Shown one piece after another: positions 1 through 10,919 of a DNA stretch of 64,000 nt (position 1 is its first letter; every line of letters starts with the position of its first letter). Both the position numbers and the translations under genes were made by a program. The notes below the pieces were generated by a model. It worked only from the letters and a program-made list of their open reading frames with translations. It did no database searches and was not told the DNA's origin. This DNA comes from Hyphomicrobium sp. (GTDB lineage: Bacteria; Pseudomonadota; Alphaproteobacteria; Rhizobiales; Hyphomicrobiaceae), in contig PERL01000007.1 of assembly GCA_002928735.1 (NCBI GenBank), positions 109,400-173,399 on the forward strand, written 5' to 3'.

Positions 1-376
1 CCACCAGCACGTCCGCTTCGCGCGTGGCCTCGAGCGCCGCCGTGCAGATGTAGCGCGGCTCCTTGCCCGAGGTGGAAACCGCGATCCGCGCGGGTTTATC
101 GGCGTGCTCCATAATGACGAGCCGCCCCTCGACCCCTTCGCTGGCGGCTTCGTAGCGGCCGTTCAACGCTGCCCCGGGGCTCAACTCTTCGACCGCCTTC
201 CAGTCGCACGGCACGTTCGTGGGATTGGATTTGGTGGCGGCCTCAACAGCGGCCGCGTAGCACGCCTCTGGTGTCGTCGCGGCCACCCGGTCCACCGCCG
301 GCCCGAACATGCCCGAGACATAAGCGGCCAGCCCCAGCAATAATGCCACGATTGCGATGGTGCTCAGCGTTCGCAT
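1..376 (-). CDS. Hypothetical exported or membrane-anchored protein, 3' end off the window
   Basis: An open frame starts with ATG at 376, ten bases after the trpD stop, and runs off the left edge after about 125 codons without a stop. The first 20 or so residues form a hydrophobic segment (TIAIVALLLGLAAYVSG), so a signal peptide or membrane anchor is likely. The rest is soluble and has two or three Cys (EACYAAA, VPCDW, YICTAA). I do not recognise a family. The tight spacing suggests it is the last visible member of the trp transcript, at a place where many relatives carry trpC. Because the C-terminus is missing, its length and role cannot be judged. Confidence 0.65.
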   Translation of the reverse strand, partial: MRTLSTIAIVALLLGLAAYVSGMFGPAVDRVAATTPEACYAAAVEAATKSNPTNVPCDWKAVEELSPGAALNGRYEAASEGVEGRLVIMEHADKPARIAVSTSGKEPRYICTAALEATREADVLV

Positions 377-386
377 GGCCTGCCCT

Positions 387-1421
387 CTATGAAACCGAAT
401 TGCTCGCCGACACCAGACGCTCAAGCGCAGCCCGTGCCGCGCCACTATCGATCGCCGCCGCCGCCAGCCCAACGCCGTCCCGCAGGTCCGCCGCTTTCCC
501 GCCCACGACCAGCGCCGCCCCCGCATTCATCAACACGATATCGCGGTAGGCACCCTTTGCCCCGCCGAGCACATCGCGCAACGCCGCCGCATTCGCCGCC
601 GCATCCCCGCCCCTGAGATCCGCAATCGACGCTCGCGGGAGACCCGCATCTTCCGGCGACACCTCGAACGTCGTCACCGCGCCGCCCCTCAATTCCGCCA
701 CCAGCGTCGGCCCCGTCGTCGATAACTCATCGAGCCCGTCGCGCCCGTGCACGACCCACGCGTGCCGCGACCCGAGCCGGCCCAGCACCTGTGCAATCGG
801 CTCCACCCAGTCCGCCGCGAACACGCCGACAACCTGCCGCTCGACATTCGCCGGATTGCAAATCGGACCCATCAGGTTGAAGAGCGTGCGCAGTCCAAGC
901 TCCGCCCGGATCGGCGCCCACACCTTCATCGCCGGATGATGCATCGGCGCCCACAGGAACCCGACTCCCGCCTGATCGATCACGGATGCGATCTGCCCAG
1001 AATTGAGATCGATTTTGACGCCGAGCGCCGTCAGCACATCCGACGCCCCCGACAGCGACGACACCGACCGGTTGCCATGCTTGGCCACCGTCAATCCCGC
1101 ACCCGCCGCCACGAAAGCCGCGCAGGTGGAAACGTTATACGTCTTCAATCCATCGCCGCCCGTGCCGACGATATCGACCGCGCCTTCCGGCGCCACGACC
1201 GGTAGCATCCGCATGCGCAACAGCCGCGCGGCCCCCGTCAACTCGTCGACCGTCTCGCCGCGCACGCGCAATCCCATCAGGAATGCGCCCATCTGCGCCG
1301 GCGTCGCCTCACCCGCCGTCATGCGGTCGAGCCCTTCGAACACTTCGTCCTGCGACAGCGTCCGTCCGCCCGCGATAGACCCGAGCAGCACCTTGGCGTC
1401 AAACGATGGCGTTGCAGTCAT
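387..1421 (-). CDS. trpD: Anthranilate phosphoribosyltransferase
   Basis: Transfers phosphoribose from PRPP to anthranilate, the second step of tryptophan synthesis in the cytoplasm. The 344-residue length is normal for the family. The PRPP-binding glycine motif GTGGD is at residues 86-90, the KHGNRSVSS segment is near 114-122, and the later RAELGLRTLFNLMGPICNPA block is also typical. It lies ten bases downstream of trpG on the same strand, so the two are probably co-transcribed and translationally close. The start is the ATG at 1421. Nothing looks broken. Confidence 0.97.
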   Translation of the reverse strand: MTATPSFDAKVLLGSIAGGRTLSQDEVFEGLDRMTAGEATPAQMGAFLMGLRVRGETVDELTGAARLLRMRMLPVVAPEGAVDIVGTGGDGLKTYNVSTCAAFVAAGAGLTVAKHGNRSVSSLSGASDVLTALGVKIDLNSGQIASVIDQAGVGFLWAPMHHPAMKVWAPIRAELGLRTLFNLMGPICNPANVERQVVGVFAADWVEPIAQVLGRLGSRHAWVVHGRDGLDELSTTGPTLVAELRGGAVTTFEVSPEDAGLPRASIADLRGGDAAANAAALRDVLGGAKGAYRDIVLMNAGAALVVGGKAADLRDGVGLAAAAIDSGAARAALERLVSASNSVS

Positions 1422-1431
1422 GGAATGGATC

Positions 1432-2043
1432 TCACGCCGCCGGCCGCTGCGATGCCGGCCGCTTCTTCGGCGTCATGCCGGCAAGCGTAAGGAAGTTGGC
1501 AAGCAGCGCATGCCCCTGTTCCGAAGCGATGCTCTCGGGATGGAACTGCACACCATGCACGGGATGCGTCTTGTGCATCAGCCCCATGATGATGCCGTCG
1601 TCGGTCTCCGCCGTAATGTCGAGACAGTCGGGCAAACTTTTCCGCTCCACGATCAGCGAATGATAGCGCGTCACCTGGAACCGCTCGGGCAGCCCTTTGA
1701 ACACGCTCGTATTGAAATGCCGGATGGTCGACAGCTTGCCGTGCAGCGGTTCCGGCGCGCGGATCACCTTGCCGCCATAGACCTGCCCAATCGACTGATG
1801 CCCGAGACAAACCCCGAGCAGCGGGATCTTTGGACCCGCCTTGGCAATGAGATCAAGGCAGATGCCCGCCTCGTTCGGCGTGCACGGCCCCGGCGACAGC
1901 ACGATCGCCTTCGGCTTCTTCTTCAAGACCTCCTCGGTGGTGATCTTGTCGTTCCGGTGCACCTCACATGGTGCGCCCAGTTCACCCAGGAAGTGCACCA
2001 GATTATACGTAAAGCTATCGTAGTTATCGATCAGCAGCAGCAT
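1432..2043 (-). CDS. trpG: Anthranilate synthase component II (glutamine amidotransferase)
   Basis: Supplies ammonia from glutamine to TrpE for anthranilate formation. The class I amidotransferase features are complete: the N-terminal [14 protein letters not shown] block, nucleophile Cys79 in GVCLGHQ, and the His168/Glu170 pair in GVQFHPES. The 203-residue length fits a stand-alone TrpG, and its partner TrpE is encoded just upstream, separated by a SixA-like gene. It is not fused to trpD or trpE. The C-terminal tail (after [10 protein letters not shown]) is short and basic. Confidence 0.97.
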   Translation of the reverse strand: MLLLIDNYDSFTYNLVHFLGELGAPCEVHRNDKITTEEVLKKKPKAIVLSPGPCTPNEAGICLDLIAKAGPKIPLLGVCLGHQSIGQVYGGKVIRAPEPLHGKLSTIRHFNTSVFKGLPERFQVTRYHSLIVERKSLPDCLDITAETDDGIIMGLMHKTHPVHGVQFHPESIASEQGHALLANFLTLAGMTPKKRPASQRPAA

Positions 2044-2097
2044 GGATTATCCTCTAGCGGCAGCCGTGCCACCCAAATCGCCATCGACCCTAGCGCC

Positions 2098-2625
2098 TCA
2101 AAGCGCCTCGCTCAACCGCCGCGGCGTGGCGAAGTGAATGACGCGGCCCTTGCGCGGCGCCACGTCGGCCCATTTGTCCGTGTCAAAGGTGTAAAGCGCG
2201 AAGGCGCAGGTCGGAAACTTGCTCTTGGTTGCCCGCTCCGCTTCCGGCGCGCACGCGCCGATGAGCGCGATGTTCAGCTCATGAAAGCCGGGATTATGAC
2301 CAACGAGCAAAACCGAGCGTACCGAATTCGGAATGTCGTGGATTCGGTCGAGAAGCTGCCGTGCGCCAGCCATATAGAGCCGGTCTTCAAACTGGACATC
2401 CCGCGGCGGCGGTACAATGAACGGCGCAGCGAGACCATAAGTCATCCGCGCCCGTACCGCGCTCGAACACAAGACCAGATCCGGCGAAAAGCCAGCCCGC
2501 GCGATCTCCGCGCCCATTCGCGGCGCAGCCTCTAGCCCCCGCGGGGCAAGATCGCGCTCGAAGTCGAGCACGCCCTCGACCTCCCAGTTCGACTTGGCAT
2601 GCCGCAACAGTCCCAGCGTCAGCAT
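2098..2625 (-). CDS. SixA-like histidine phosphatase (phosphohistidine or phosphoesterase)
   Basis: A small member of the histidine phosphatase superfamily, about 175 residues. The catalytic RHAK motif is at the very N-terminus (His9), a second block is LCSSAVRARMT, and the second catalytic His is in LLVGHNPGFHEL. This compact architecture matches SixA, which dephosphorylates phosphohistidine in HPt domains; the actual substrate here is unknown. I chose the ATG at 2625, which puts RHA at residues 8-10. A longer frame to 2772 would overlap trpE and add 49 basic, unconserved residues. It sits 13 bases after the trpE stop and 54 before trpG, inside the trp run, where it has no obvious role. Confidence 0.88.
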   Translation of the reverse strand: MLTLGLLRHAKSNWEVEGVLDFERDLAPRGLEAAPRMGAEIARAGFSPDLVLCSSAVRARMTYGLAAPFIVPPPRDVQFEDRLYMAGARQLLDRIHDIPNSVRSVLLVGHNPGFHELNIALIGACAPEAERATKSKFPTCAFALYTFDTDKWADVAPRKGRVIHFATPRRLSEAL

Positions 2626-2638
2626 CCTGGCAGGTTCC

Positions 2639-4240
2639 TCAACCGAACGGCCCGCCGTTGCCCCGCGAACCGCTCTTTTTCGTTCGCGCCGCGAATTGGA
2701 TTGCATCTTCGGCAGCCCGCACAATGGCCTTGGCTTTGTTGATGCACTCCTGCTGCTCGCTCTCCGGCACACTGTCGTACACGATGCCAGCGCCCGACTG
2801 CACGTGCAGCATCCCGTCCTTCACGATCGCGGTCCGCAACACGATGCACGTGTCCATTTCGCCATCGGCTGTGAAATAGCCAACGCAGCCCGCATAGGGC
2901 CCACGCTTGGCCTTCTCCAACTCGTCGATGACTTCCATCGCGCGCACTTTGGGAGCCCCCGAAACGGTGCCCGCCGGAAAGCCGGCCATCAGCGCATCCA
3001 CGCTGTCGCGCGTCTTGTCGAGCCGGCCGACAACATTCGACACAATGTGCATGACATGGCTATAGCGCTCGATGACGAATTGATCCGTCACATCCACGGT
3101 GCCGATTTCCGCCACCCGGCCGACATCGTTGCGGCCGAGGTCGAGCAGCATGAGATGCTCCGCCCGCTCCTTGGGATCGGAAATGAGGGCCGCCGCCAGC
3201 GCCTTGTCTTCCGCGTCATCCGACCCGCGCCGCGCCGTTCCCGCGATCGGCCGGATGGTGACGCGACCGTCGCGCACGCGCACGAGGATTTCTGGGCTCG
3301 ACCCCACCAGCGAAAAACCACCCAGATCGAGATGAAACAGAAATGGCGACGGGTTCATCCGCCGCAGCGACCGGTAGAGCGCGAACGACGACAACGCGAA
3401 CGGCGCCGAGAAGCGCTGCGAAAGCACGACCTGAAAAATGTCGCCAGCGCGAATGTATTCCTTCGCCTTGGCCACCATCGCTAGGTATTCGGCCTCCGTC
3501 GTGTTTGATTTTGGCTCCGGCGCAACGAGCTTGCGCGCCGGCGGTAGCGCGGCGTGTTCGACCGGCTGATCGAGCGCCGCAATCACCTTTTTCAAGCGTT
3601 TGGTCGCCGCCTTGTAAGCTTTGTCCGCCTTAACGCCGGGCTCGGGACGCACCGGCGTCACCAGCGTCATCTCGTCTTTCACGCTGTCGAAAATCACAAC
3701 GATGGTCGGTCGGATCAGAACCGCATCGGGCACACCGAGCGCATCGGGATTGACGTTGGGCAGATGCTCCACCAGCCGGATCGTGTCATAGCCCATGTAG
3801 CCGAAAACGCCGGCCGCCATGGGTGGCAGTTCCGCCGGCAGTTCGAGGCGGGAGGCATCGAGAAGCGCGCGCAGCGAGGCGAGAGCCGTCTGGGACTCGG
3901 CTTTGAATACCGGCTTCTTTGCGAGCGGATTGACCGACACCTCGGCATGATCGCCCGACGCGCGCCACACCAGGTCCGGCTCGAACGCAATGATCGAGTA
4001 CCGCCCACGCGTCGCCCCGCCCTCCACGCTCTCCAACAGCAGGCTCATGGGCCTGCCCGAGCAAAGCTTCAGATAAGCCGAGACGGGTGTCTCCAGGTCG
4101 GCAACAAGACGAGTCCAGACCACCTGCGTCCGGCCCGCCGCATATGTCTTTGCGAAGGTGTCGAACGCGGGATTGGCCTCACCGGTACCGGCCCTGGCGG
4201 AATGCGTGCTCACGCGGCGGTCGTCCTTCTCGATCTGCAA
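2639..4240 (-). CDS. trpE: Anthranilate synthase component I
   Basis: Converts chorismate to anthranilate with ammonia delivered by TrpG. The 533-residue protein has the N-terminal Anth_synt_I_N region (RMVADLETPVSAYLKL-like start, then SLLLESVEGG, a tryptophan-feedback type element) and the C-terminal chorismate-binding domain with PIAGTARRG, LDLGRNDVGRVAEIG and GTVSGAPKVRAMEVI. It is a complete stand-alone TrpE, 34 bases downstream of ppiD. The start at 4240 is the first available; an alternative GTG ten codons in cannot be excluded. No leader peptide was sought successfully: the ppiD gap is too short to hold a classical attenuator. Confidence 0.96.
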   Translation of the reverse strand: MQIEKDDRRVSTHSARAGTGEANPAFDTFAKTYAAGRTQVVWTRLVADLETPVSAYLKLCSGRPMSLLLESVEGGATRGRYSIIAFEPDLVWRASGDHAEVSVNPLAKKPVFKAESQTALASLRALLDASRLELPAELPPMAAGVFGYMGYDTIRLVEHLPNVNPDALGVPDAVLIRPTIVVIFDSVKDEMTLVTPVRPEPGVKADKAYKAATKRLKKVIAALDQPVEHAALPPARKLVAPEPKSNTTEAEYLAMVAKAKEYIRAGDIFQVVLSQRFSAPFALSSFALYRSLRRMNPSPFLFHLDLGGFSLVGSSPEILVRVRDGRVTIRPIAGTARRGSDDAEDKALAAALISDPKERAEHLMLLDLGRNDVGRVAEIGTVDVTDQFVIERYSHVMHIVSNVVGRLDKTRDSVDALMAGFPAGTVSGAPKVRAMEVIDELEKAKRGPYAGCVGYFTADGEMDTCIVLRTAIVKDGMLHVQSGAGIVYDSVPESEQQECINKAKAIVRAAEDAIQFAARTKKSGSRGNGGPFG

Positions 4241-4274
4241 GTGAACCCGGTTTGGACGCGGGGTCTCAAATACG

Positions 4275-6176
4275 TCAGTTCGCCGTCACGTCGGCGCCGG
4301 TGACCCTGGCGACTTCCTTGTCATTGATGGAAATCCCAAGCCGGTCCTGCAGGCTGGCGACGTAGGCGATCAGCAAATCGTTCTGCAGTCCGCGGCGCAG
4401 GTCCGTGACGAGTTTGTCTTTATCGGCCGGCGGCAACTCGCCCGCAGGCGTGATCTTGGTGATCTGCATGACGACGCGCGATTGGCGATCCACCGTCAGC
4501 GCCGAACCCGCGCCGTTGATCGGCAGCGTAAATGCAATATCCACGGCCTCTTCCGTCAGTCCTGGCGGCACCATGTTGCGCTTCACCGTCTCGACCTTGT
4601 CGGGCGTCCCGCCACCGTCCGCCGCGACCTTGGCGAAGTCCTCGCCAGCCTTAAGCCGCTCGACGAGTTGCTCGGCGAGTTCCCGCACCTTGGTGCGCCG
4701 CTCGCTATCGACGACGGCCGTCTTGACCTCCGCCTTGACCGTGTCGAAGGGCTTTTCCTTCGGCGGATCAATACCGAGAACTTCTACCCAAGCATAGCCG
4801 TCCGACCCGATTTCGACCGGATCTGTCAGCGTGCCGGGCTCGGTCCGCGCCACCAGACGCGTAACGAACTCAGGCGTTGGAATATCGAGAACGGCATTTC
4901 CATCGGGCGATTTCCCGGCGCTGTCTCCAGCTGGAACCTCAATCAGGCGCAGCTTCAATTCGTCCGCGATTTGTTTCTTGGTCTTGCCGGCGTTGCGCCC
5001 CTCTTCGACGAGGTCCACCTTCTCCTGCAGCACCGTCGTGGCTTTGGCGGTCGCAAGTTTGTCGCGCACCTTCTCCTTGGTTTCCTCAAACGTGCTCTCG
5101 CGGCCCGGCGAAATTTCGATGACGCGAATGAGAACCGTCGCAAACCGTCCTTCGATCACCTCCGAGATATCGTCGCGCGCGATTTTGAATGCCGCGTCCG
5201 CGATCTTGGGATCGATCAACTGCGTCTTCGCCACCAGTCCGAGGTTCACGTCGCTCTCTTTGGCGCCGTTGTCCTTGGCCACATCCATGAAGTTCTTGGA
5301 GCCCTTGACGAGCGCATCGCGCGCCGCCTCGGCCGCAGCTTTATCCTTGAAGGCGATCTGCTGCACGCGGCGCTTTTCCGGCGTGTCGTAGGTCTCTTTT
5401 TCCGACTCGTACGACGCCTTAAGTTCCTCGTCTGTCACCACCACGTCCTTCTTCAGGTCCGAGGCCATCGCGACGAGCACATTGTACTTGCGGTACTCCG
5501 GCGTCATGAACGACGCCTTGTTGTCGTTATAGTAGGTTTGCAGCTTGGCGTCGTCCGGCTCGGCGATCGTGACCTTCGCAGCCGAGTCGATCTTGAAAAA
5601 CGCGATGTCGCGCGTCTCGTTCTTGTAGGCGTTCTCGATATCGATCATCGCCTGGGGAACGACCGTCGCACCCAGTACGGCGCTCGAGAATTGCTGCCGC
5701 AGATCATCGTCGAGACGCAGCGACAGGAACATGCTCTCGCTCATACCCAGACGCGCCAGCAGATCGTTGAAGCCCGAGCGCGAGAATTTCCCGTCGGGGC
5801 CAGCGAAGCCCGGATCGGAAAACAGATTTTGCACAACGCGGTCCGACGAGAGCCCAAGGTTGATCTCGCGGGCGTATTCCTTCAGCGCCGTCTGCCCGAT
5901 CATTTTCGACAAGACGAGCCGGTCGATGCCCTGCTTGCGCGCGTCTTCCATCGTTAGCCGGCGATCGGTCTCCGCAGCCAGTCCGTCGATTTCGGCCCGC
6001 AGCACCCGGTCGAAATCGGTGACGGAGATCTTAGCGTCACCCACGGTCGCCACAGCGCCCCGCGAAAAACCCGTAAAGACGTCGGCGATGCCCCAGACGG
6101 CAAAGCTCAAGATGAGAAGGCTCAACAAGAGCTTGGCAATAAGTCCCGTCGAGCCACGTCTCAGTGCGTCTAACAT
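4275..6176 (-). CDS. ppiD: PpiD-type membrane-anchored periplasmic peptidyl-prolyl isomerase/chaperone
   Basis: A 633-residue SurA_N/PpiD family protein. A single membrane segment (residues about 13-34, IAKLLLSLLILSFAVWGIADVF) follows a short cytoplasmic start MLDALRRGSTG. The periplasmic part begins with a helical SurA_N_3-like chaperone region, contains a parvulin-like segment around residues 250-370 (EKRRVQQIAF, NLGLVAKTQLIDPKIADAAF), and has long charged helices afterwards. The role is folding of exported outer-membrane proteins. It faces tpiA across a 174-base divergent promoter region and leads the trp run on the same strand. PpiD parvulin domains are often catalytically weak, and I cannot judge activity here. 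Confidence 0.9.
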   Translation of the reverse strand: MLDALRRGSTGLIAKLLLSLLILSFAVWGIADVFTGFSRGAVATVGDAKISVTDFDRVLRAEIDGLAAETDRRLTMEDARKQGIDRLVLSKMIGQTALKEYAREINLGLSSDRVVQNLFSDPGFAGPDGKFSRSGFNDLLARLGMSESMFLSLRLDDDLRQQFSSAVLGATVVPQAMIDIENAYKNETRDIAFFKIDSAAKVTIAEPDDAKLQTYYNDNKASFMTPEYRKYNVLVAMASDLKKDVVVTDEELKASYESEKETYDTPEKRRVQQIAFKDKAAAEAARDALVKGSKNFMDVAKDNGAKESDVNLGLVAKTQLIDPKIADAAFKIARDDISEVIEGRFATVLIRVIEISPGRESTFEETKEKVRDKLATAKATTVLQEKVDLVEEGRNAGKTKKQIADELKLRLIEVPAGDSAGKSPDGNAVLDIPTPEFVTRLVARTEPGTLTDPVEIGSDGYAWVEVLGIDPPKEKPFDTVKAEVKTAVVDSERRTKVRELAEQLVERLKAGEDFAKVAADGGGTPDKVETVKRNMVPPGLTEEAVDIAFTLPINGAGSALTVDRQSRVVMQITKITPAGELPPADKDKLVTDLRRGLQNDLLIAYVASLQDRLGISINDKEVARVTGADVTAN

Positions 6177-6350
6177 CGGTTCGCTGTCCTGGAAACGCGC
6201 GGACGACCCCGGAGGCGCCGCTCTGGGGGCGCAACGATCCGATGATCATCCGGCAGTTGAAACTCCGAAAACCCGCGCGTGACGCGGGCGCTCGGCGTGA
6301 TATGAAGCCCACCCGGTTCGCGAAAGCAAGAGGCGAGGGAGGGTTAAGAC

Positions 6351-7121
6351 ATGACGGGGGAGGGTGCCCGGCCGCGGCCGCTGGTGGCTGGAAATTGGAA
6401 GATGAATGGCAGGCGGTCAGCGATCGCCGAAGCCAAGGCCGTTGCAGATGCCCTCGCGGCGCGTGAGTCCTCGCCGCGTGCCGATGTTCTGATCTGCCCG
6501 CCCGCCACCCTGGTCATGATCATGGCCGAAATCCTGAAGGATGCACCGCTCAAAATCGGCGCCCAGGACTGCCATTGGGCCGAATCCGGGGCTCACACCG
6601 GCGATCTGTCCGCCGAAATCCTTGCCGACGCCGGCGCCTCCGCCATCATCGTCGGACACTCCGAACGCCGCGCCGACCATGCCGAAACCGACCTTGTCGT
6701 GAGAACCAAGCAAGAGGCGGTCCACCGGGCCGGTCTCACCGCCATCGTCTGTATCGGCGAAACCAAAGGCCAGCGGCTCGCTGGCCAGACCATCGACGTG
6801 GTGGTCCGGCAACTCGAACGATCCCTCTGCGATGCGACGACCCCAGAGAATACCGTCGTCGCCTACGAACCCGTTTGGGCGATTGGCACGGGGCTAACGC
6901 CAACAAACGCAGACGTGGCCGACGTCCACTCCGCAATCCGCGACCGTCTCGTCGCCCGCTTTGGCGAAGCCGGTCACGCCATCCGCATTCTGTATGGTGG
7001 ATCGGTGAAGCACCAGAACGCCACGGAACTTATGGCCGTCGCGAATGTGGATGGTGCCCTTGTCGGCGGCGCCAGCCTCAAGGCCGCCGACTTTCTCGGC
7101 ATCATCGCGGCTTACGAATGA
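6351..7121 (+). CDS. tpiA: Triosephosphate isomerase
   Basis: Interconverts dihydroxyacetone phosphate and glyceraldehyde 3-phosphate in glycolysis and gluconeogenesis. The catalytic Lys17 (GNWKMNG), His103 (VGHSERR) and Glu173 ([11 protein letters not shown]) are all present, as is the phosphate-binding YGGSVK near the end. The length of 256 residues is normal. A good ribosome site (GGGAGGG) precedes the ATG at 6351. It begins the plus-strand run that leads to secG and pyrG, an order common in alphaproteobacteria. Confidence 0.97.
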   Translation: MTGEGARPRPLVAGNWKMNGRRSAIAEAKAVADALAARESSPRADVLICPPATLVMIMAEILKDAPLKIGAQDCHWAESGAHTGDLSAEILADAGASAIIVGHSERRADHAETDLVVRTKQEAVHRAGLTAIVCIGETKGQRLAGQTIDVVVRQLERSLCDATTPENTVVAYEPVWAIGTGLTPTNADVADVHSAIRDRLVARFGEAGHAIRILYGGSVKHQNATELMAVANVDGALVGGASLKAADFLGIIAAYE

Positions 7122-7189
7122 ATCCGGGCATTGCTCCCGGTTCCCGCACGCGCCATAACACCCCAGAGTTGAGCAACGGACAGCCCGTG

Positions 7190-7735
7190 ATGATCCGCGC
7201 CCTGCGCCCCCTTGTTCTCGCGATCGGCACAATGAGCGGCTTCGCCACGGGAGCTCACGCCCTGCCCATGGCGCCGGAAGCGTGCGATCAGGCCAAGGCT
7301 GAGCAAACCTCTCTGGAAACCTCCGGAGTAGCCCGCGACATGGCGCAAGGGCCGGAATGGGCGCGTGCCAATCTCTCCGTAGATCGTCTGCAGCGGGTCG
7401 CCCGCTGGATTGAACTGCAGGAGCAGATCCTGTTCCGCTGCCCGCGCCCCGCACCGCCCCCCGCACCGGCGACGGCCGCCGCCCCCACCCCTGGAGCAAA
7501 ACCAGAAAAAAGCAAGTTAGATCAGAAGACTAAGCAAAAGCCGGCGACGCTGTCCGAAACGGGAGACGCGGGCGAGACCCCGCCGAAGCCTGCGAAACCC
7601 AAGCCCCCATCCATTAAAAAGCCAAAAGCCGACGACGCCTACCGCTCACCGTCTCCCTTCTCTGGTGAGGACGTCCAGCACGCCATCCCAGGTATGCCCG
7701 GGCAACCCACTGGCGGTGCCAGCCTTGCACCCTAA
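7190..7735 (+). CDS. Hypothetical exported protein, proline/lysine-rich C-terminus
   Basis: About 181 residues from the ATG at 7190 (a GTG at 7187 is equally possible). Residues 1-22 look like a signal peptide (LRPLVLAIGTMSGFATGAHA). The mature part has a short Cys-containing helical region (EACDQAKAEQTSL, LQRVARWIELQEQILFRC) that is followed by a low-complexity Pro/Ala/Lys tail. Two Cys may form a disulfide. No known family is recognised. The longer frame that runs back into tpiA is out of phase and is not coding there. It sits between tpiA and secG with no obvious partner. Confidence 0.7.
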   Translation: MIRALRPLVLAIGTMSGFATGAHALPMAPEACDQAKAEQTSLETSGVARDMAQGPEWARANLSVDRLQRVARWIELQEQILFRCPRPAPPPAPATAAAPTPGAKPEKSKLDQKTKQKPATLSETGDAGETPPKPAKPKPPSIKKPKADDAYRSPSPFSGEDVQHAIPGMPGQPTGGASLAP

Positions 7736-7865
7736 GGTGTTGGATCCGATATGAGACCGGAACGCGGTCAGATAGACGCGTCCACCGGCCCCTAGCCGTC
7801 GCCTCCGAATTCCGCTATTGACCCCGGTCTCCCAAATCCGCCGACCCGGCAGAAGGCCCTAAACA

Positions 7866-8228
7866 ATGTCCACCGTGCTGCTCGTCATCCACCTCATGAT
7901 CGCCGCCGCCCTTGTCGGCATCGTGCTCGTGCAGAAGTCCGAAGGTGGCGCGCTGGGCATCGGCGGTGGTGGCGGCATGTTTGCCGGCCGCGGCAAGGCC
8001 AACCTGATGACCCGGGCGACCGCCGCACTCGGGGCGGCATTCTTTACCACCAGCCTTCTGCTCACCGTCGTCTCGCAGCGCGCGACGGCTCCCGCCTCCG
8101 TTCTTGATCAGCCAGCTGCGACCGCGCCCGCAACGCCGGGCAGCGCACCTGCCGCTCCCACTGGCGACGCCCCCGCAGCCCCCGCCGGCGATGCACCGCG
8201 CGGCGGCATTCTCGACAAGCTGCGCTAA
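7866..8228 (+). CDS. secG: Protein translocase subunit SecG
   Basis: A small inner-membrane subunit of the SecYEG translocon that assists preprotein export. It shows the family pattern: an N-terminal membrane helix (LLVIHLMIAAALVGIVLVQ), the conserved glycine-rich segment KSEGGALGIGGGGG, then a second helix (ALGAAFFTTSLLLTVVSQ). The Ala/Pro-rich C-terminal tail after residue 80 is typical of alphaproteobacterial SecG. Its position upstream of pyrG is the usual alphaproteobacterial arrangement. Confidence 0.94.
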   Translation: MSTVLLVIHLMIAAALVGIVLVQKSEGGALGIGGGGGMFAGRGKANLMTRATAALGAAFFTTSLLLTVVSQRATAPASVLDQPAATAPATPGSAPAAPTGDAPAAPAGDAPRGGILDKLR

Positions 8229-8311
8229 GTCCCTTCAATCCGCCATGCGGAACATGGACAACCCGCACGCGTCCGGCCACAGTTGGCCGGGGCGGCCGGG
8301 GATACGCAGAC

Positions 8312-8890
8312 ATGGCAAAATTCACGCAGCGCGGATGTGACGTCCTAAGCGTCCTCACCGCAATCGGGTCGCTGGCGGTGCTTAATGGCTGCGCTTCGGG
8401 CGGCCAGCCGCTCTCCCTGACGCCCGGCGGCCTGCCCGCCGTGACGGGCTATACGGAAGGCAATGCGGTCATGCCGCAAGGATATCAGGTGTCCGGCGGC
8501 GGCGACAACGCACTCCGCGTTACGGTCACAGGCTCGGCAACAACCCCCAACGAACGCCTCCTCAAAATCGCGCTCGCCCGTGCCGCGCAATATGGCACCG
8601 AGCAGAATAGCAAGACCTTCCGCGCAGCCGAGCCGGCCTATTCCGTGCGCTGCGGCAAGACCAGCGTGTCCGAGCGCGGCGCCACGCGCGCCCTCTCCCC
8701 CACCGACTATCGCGTCGTCACCCTCGACGTAACCTTCGGCAAATCCTCCTCCGCCGATCCGGCCGACCGGCCCACCAAACCAACCGCCGCCGCACTGCTT
8801 GCTGAAATCCAGGCCGAGCAGATCCCGCAGGAAACGCAGGCCGCCCTGGCCGCCCAGTTGGCACAAGCCTGCGGCCGTTCCGCGCCGTAG
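8312..8890 (+). CDS. Putative outer-membrane lipoprotein
   Basis: A 192-residue protein whose N-terminus ends in a lipobox-like LNGC at residues 25-28, so Cys28 would be lipidated after cleavage. The n-region is rather long and contains Cys9, so an internal start is possible. The mature sequence has a repeated GYQVSGGGDNALRVTVTGSATTPNERLLKIALARAAQYG pattern and two further Cys (VRCGKT and QACGRS) that could pair. I do not recognise the family beyond a general resemblance to alphaproteobacterial lipoproteins found beside pyrG. Confidence 0.7.
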   Translation: MAKFTQRGCDVLSVLTAIGSLAVLNGCASGGQPLSLTPGGLPAVTGYTEGNAVMPQGYQVSGGGDNALRVTVTGSATTPNERLLKIALARAAQYGTEQNSKTFRAAEPAYSVRCGKTSVSERGATRALSPTDYRVVTLDVTFGKSSSADPADRPTKPTAAALLAEIQAEQIPQETQAALAAQLAQACGRSAP

Positions 8891-8993
8891 CGGCAACCGA
8901 CTCGGTTGTTTGGCACACAACTCGAACGCGGCTGCTTAACCTCCCGTGGATGTGGCCATAAAGCCGCTTCGAATCGTGGCGGCGGTCGTGTAA

Positions 8994-10634
<1,641 letters not shown>

Positions 10635-10760
10635 CCAGCGCGGGCAACGATCCGGCTACGGGCTGAAACTGACGGCCGCCATTGCGCGTATGTGCTAACA
10701 GGTGGCTTCGGGAGAAGCCGGGCTGCCGGTCCCGCATGCCATTCGGATGAGGTTTGAGCT

Positions 10761-10910
10761 ATGATCAAAGCCATCGTTGCCCTCTTTGCCGCCGCCACGC
10801 TTGTGGCCACACCTGTCCTGGCCGACAGCAAAAAGAAGACCAAGTGCCCGGAAGGCATGGTCTATAAGCCCTCCACCAAAAAGTGCGTCTGGCCGTCCGG
10901 CTCCTTCTGA
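10761..10910 (+). CDS. Small secreted peptide with a Cys pair
   Basis: A 49-residue frame with a convincing signal peptide (MIKAIVALFAAATLVATPVLA, cut after residue 21). The mature peptide of about 28 residues is lysine-rich and has two Cys (KCPEGM and KKCVWP). A ribosome site GATGAGG lies upstream of the ATG. The stop is ten bases before the next gene. The CPEGxVYxxxxKxCV pattern recalls short chitin-binding or metal-binding modules, but it is too short for a firm assignment. The function is unknown. Confidence 0.65.
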   Translation: MIKAIVALFAAATLVATPVLADSKKKTKCPEGMVYKPSTKKCVWPSGSF

Positions 10911-10919
10911 GCCGAAGCG

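Noticed and set aside
6575..7189. Upstream extension of the hypothetical exported gene into tpiA
   Set aside because: It is out of phase with tpiA and reads as arginine-rich shadow text; the signal peptide begins at 7190.
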